NCBI RefSeq assembly: GCF_000820505.1
Contig: NZ_JWJD01000001.1
Span: 1-64,000, forward strand
Reading direction: 5' to 3'
From: Geoalkalibacter ferrihydriticus DSM 17813
Lineage (GTDB): Bacteria; Desulfobacterota; Desulfuromonadia; Desulfuromonadales; Geoalkalibacteraceae
Length of the DNA stretch: 64,000 bases
The notes beneath the pieces were generated by a model that was given only the letters and a program-made list of their open reading frames with translations, ran no database searches and was not told the DNA's origin. The position numbers and the translations under genes are program-made. Numbering within the stretch: the stretch's first letter is position 1; the number at the start of each line of letters is the position of its first letter. Below are positions 62,467-64,000 of this stretch, one piece after another.

Positions 62467-64000
62467 TTATTTTTCAGGTGCCGGTGAATTTTTGCCGTTC
62501 GTGATGATTTCTTCAATGCACGCGTAAAGTTCGTTCATGCGGATAGGTTTGGTCAGAAAAGCATCCATTCCTGCGGACAGAGCTCGCTGCTCACTCTCCG
62601 GGCCGACATGGGCGGTCAAAGCAACGATGGGGATGTGGGCGCCAGTCAACTGCTCCTGCGCTCTGATGCGGCGGGCTGCTTCGAAGCCGTCGAGCAGCGG
62701 CATTTGAGCATCCATCAGAATCACATCGAAGGTTCCGTTTTTCCACTCCTCAATCACGCTCAACCCATCCTCGGCAGCGGCAAATTTCCACCCGCGTTTG
62801 GTCAGCAGAACTTCCATGAGTTTGCGCAGCGCGGGGTCGTCCTCGCCAAGTAGAATGCGCAGGTCAGATTTTGCGGTGGTAAGGCCTTCGGGTTGCCGCG
62901 CGCGGTCAAGCGCCTTTTCATTTTCTGCGGGGGGAGCTACGCGCAGGGGCAGGGTGAACGTAAAGGTGCTGCCCTGGCCGGGAATGCTTGCGGCCTCGAT
63001 GCGCCCGCCCATGCGTTCCACGATCCCCTTGCAGATCGCCAGCCCCAGTCCCGTTCCCTCTCGCTTTCTCGTCAAGGAGCTGTCGCCCTGGGAAAAACTC
63101 TCGAAAATTCGACTCATCACTTCTGTAGGGATGCCGATTCCGCTGTCATGCACGGCAAATTTCAGAGGGCAGAGATTGGTGTCTAAGACGGCCCTCGGCT
63201 CCCGGAAGATGCGCACCTTTACTGAGCCTTGTTCGGTAAATTTGATTGCGTTGCCGATCAGGTTGATCAAAACCTGCTGCAAACGGACCGGGTCGCCGAG
63301 AAAGAGCGCCGGAATTTCAGAATCGATGTCCAGAGTCAGGCTAAGACCCTTCTGCGTTGCGCTGAGTTTCAACATATCAAAGGTGTCGTCAAGGCAGGAA
63401 CGCAGTGCGAAGGCAACCTCTTTCAAGCTCAACTTTCCGGCTTCGATGCGAGAAAAATCAAGAATATCGCCGATCAGATCCATAAGGGATTTTGCGGCGT
63501 TCTCCGCCATCCGCAGGCAGCGATTGCGTTCATCGCCGAGATCGTCCTGAGCGAGGCATTCGAGGGCTCCCAGGACCGCCGCCATGGGAGTGCGGATTTC
63601 GTGGCTCATGTTGGCGAGAAACCGGCTTTTTGCCTGGGTTGCCTGTTCGGCGGCTTCCATGGCTTGACGCAGACCTTCCGCGTTTTCCTTGCGCTCGGTG
63701 ATGTCCCGGTCGACGCCGCGATAGCCGAGCAGTTGGCCTTGCTCATCAAAAAACGGAACACCGCTGGTTTCGAGGATGACAGTTCGTCCATCCTTGTGCA
63801 GGTTGATGTTCTCTAAGGAGCTGAAAGGTTCTGCTTTGGCCGCGTAGGTTTTAAACTGTTCGGCAACGCGCCGGGCTTCGTTCTCAGGCATAAGGGAAAA
63901 AGCTGATTGCCCGATAATTTCCTTCGGGGCATAGCCCAGCAGATCGCGTACTCTGGGGTTGGCGTAGGTGTAGATGCCGTTTCGGTCAATTTCCCAGACC
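62467..64000 (-). CDS. PAS hybrid histidine kinase (partial at the window edge)
   Basis: The frame runs off the right end of the window. Reading the edge, a PAS domain (VWEIDRNGIYTYANPRVRDL, LGYAPKEIIGQSAFSLMP) continues with PAC (YRGVDRDITERKENAE), HisKA with FLANMSHEIRTPMAAVLGAL (phospho-His) and HATPase_c with NLIGNAIKFTEQG and GTGLGLAICKGIVERMGG. It ends in REC (LLGEDDPALRKLMEVLLTKR, VILMDAQMPLLDGF, LTKPIRMNEL). It has no separate HPt. An N-terminal sensor must lie outside the window. Downstream (59-62 kb) is the mutagenesis operon, convergent with it and unrelated. Confidence 0.9.
   Translation of the reverse strand, partial: VWEIDRNGIYTYANPRVRDLLGYAPKEIIGQSAFSLMPENEARRVAEQFKTYAAKAEPFSSLENINLHKDGRTVILETSGVPFFDEQGQLLGYRGVDRDITERKENAEGLRQAMEAAEQATQAKSRFLANMSHEIRTPMAAVLGALECLAQDDLGDERNRCLRMAENAAKSLMDLIGDILDFSRIEAGKLSLKEVAFALRSCLDDTFDMLKLSATQKGLSLTLDIDSEIPALFLGDPVRLQQVLINLIGNAIKFTEQGSVKVRIFREPRAVLDTNLCPLKFAVHDSGIGIPTEVMSRIFESFSQGDSSLTRKREGTGLGLAICKGIVERMGGRIEAASIPGQGSTFTFTLPLRVAPPAENEKALDRARQPEGLTTAKSDLRILLGEDDPALRKLMEVLLTKRGWKFAAAEDGLSVIEEWKNGTFDVILMDAQMPLLDGFEAARRIRAQEQLTGAHIPIVALTAHVGPESEQRALSAGMDAFLTKPIRMNELYACIEEIITNGKNSPAPEK

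Overview
The window reads as about 64 kb of a Gram-negative chromosome, most likely from a Desulfuromonadales-type deltaproteobacterium (Desulfuromonas, Geopsychrobacter or Pelobacter relatives). This assignment is inferred from gene content and style and was not tested by any search. The supporting features are a dense sensory repertoire (a hemerythrin-GGDEF protein, hybrid kinases, an HD-GYP regulator, a large chemosensory operon), a bacterial V/A-type ATPase of the DUF2764 type, a lexA-imuB-dnaE2 mutagenesis cassette, and an exonuclease/GIY-YIG fusion protein.

Region 1 (1-19.3 kb) is a patchwork of intact housekeeping or sensory genes and broken accessory genes. Remnants include an AbiEii-like nucleotidyltransferase, a NERD-domain protein, the C-terminal half of an EAL domain, the HsdR C-terminus, a tyrosine integrase piece, a two-partner secretion transporter lacking its signal peptide, a nupC relic, a SRAP fragment, a resolvase HTH and a methyltransferase/PAS chimera. 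It also carries a tmRNA-3'-end-like att sequence, a 143-bp direct repeat whose copies lie 8.7 kb apart, a 24-bp tandem repeat resembling IS21-type ends, and an intact-looking hipBA pair. This looks like a long-used integration and deletion zone. Intact genes here are the exonuclease fusion, a secreted PRC-barrel protein, hemerythrin-GGDEF, a DUF985 cupin, a small NHLP-like protein with a periplasmic Cache sensor, a hybrid kinase with an NtrC-type regulator, and type II NADH dehydrogenase.

Region 2 (19.5-36.5 kb) opens with a NarX/NarL-like two-component pair flanked by a 23-bp repeat. It continues with a 13-gene co-directional chemosensory operon: a soluble receptor with two signalling tips, a triple CheW, CheB, a HEAT-repeat protein, CheR, CheY, CheA, a STAS-like protein, a second CheY, a membrane receptor, a ParA-like ATPase, REC-HD-GYP and a REC protein. 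A haem-oxygenase-like fusion follows. Outputs appear to be response regulators and c-di-GMP turnover; no flagellar genes are present.

Region 3 (36.5-41.7 kb) holds a translationally coupled DndA-like cysteine desulfurase with two small paralogous proteins, a divergent LysR regulator, and a P1B ATPase whose metal-site motif is CSC. No dndBCDE genes are in the window, so the desulfurase operon is the best candidate here for an undescribed small system.

Region 4 (41.9-49.4 kb) is a seven-gene V/A-ATPase operon (B-D-I-K-E-DUF2764-A), a circular permutation of the usual E-DUF2764-A-B-D-I-K order. The K subunit keeps most Na+-binding residues.

Region 5 (49.7-57.2 kb) is ordinary chromosome: glycerate kinase, an SH3/coiled-coil anchor protein, GreB, a DUF3750 lipoprotein, a VOC protein, a Ca2+/Na+ exchanger, a membrane glycosyltransferase and a small membrane protein.

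Region 6 (57.5-64 kb) is the lexA-imuB-dnaE2 operon. Its promoter spacer consists exactly of a direct repeat, TACGCA-N5-TACGCA, probably the LexA operator. A hybrid histidine kinase then runs off the right edge.
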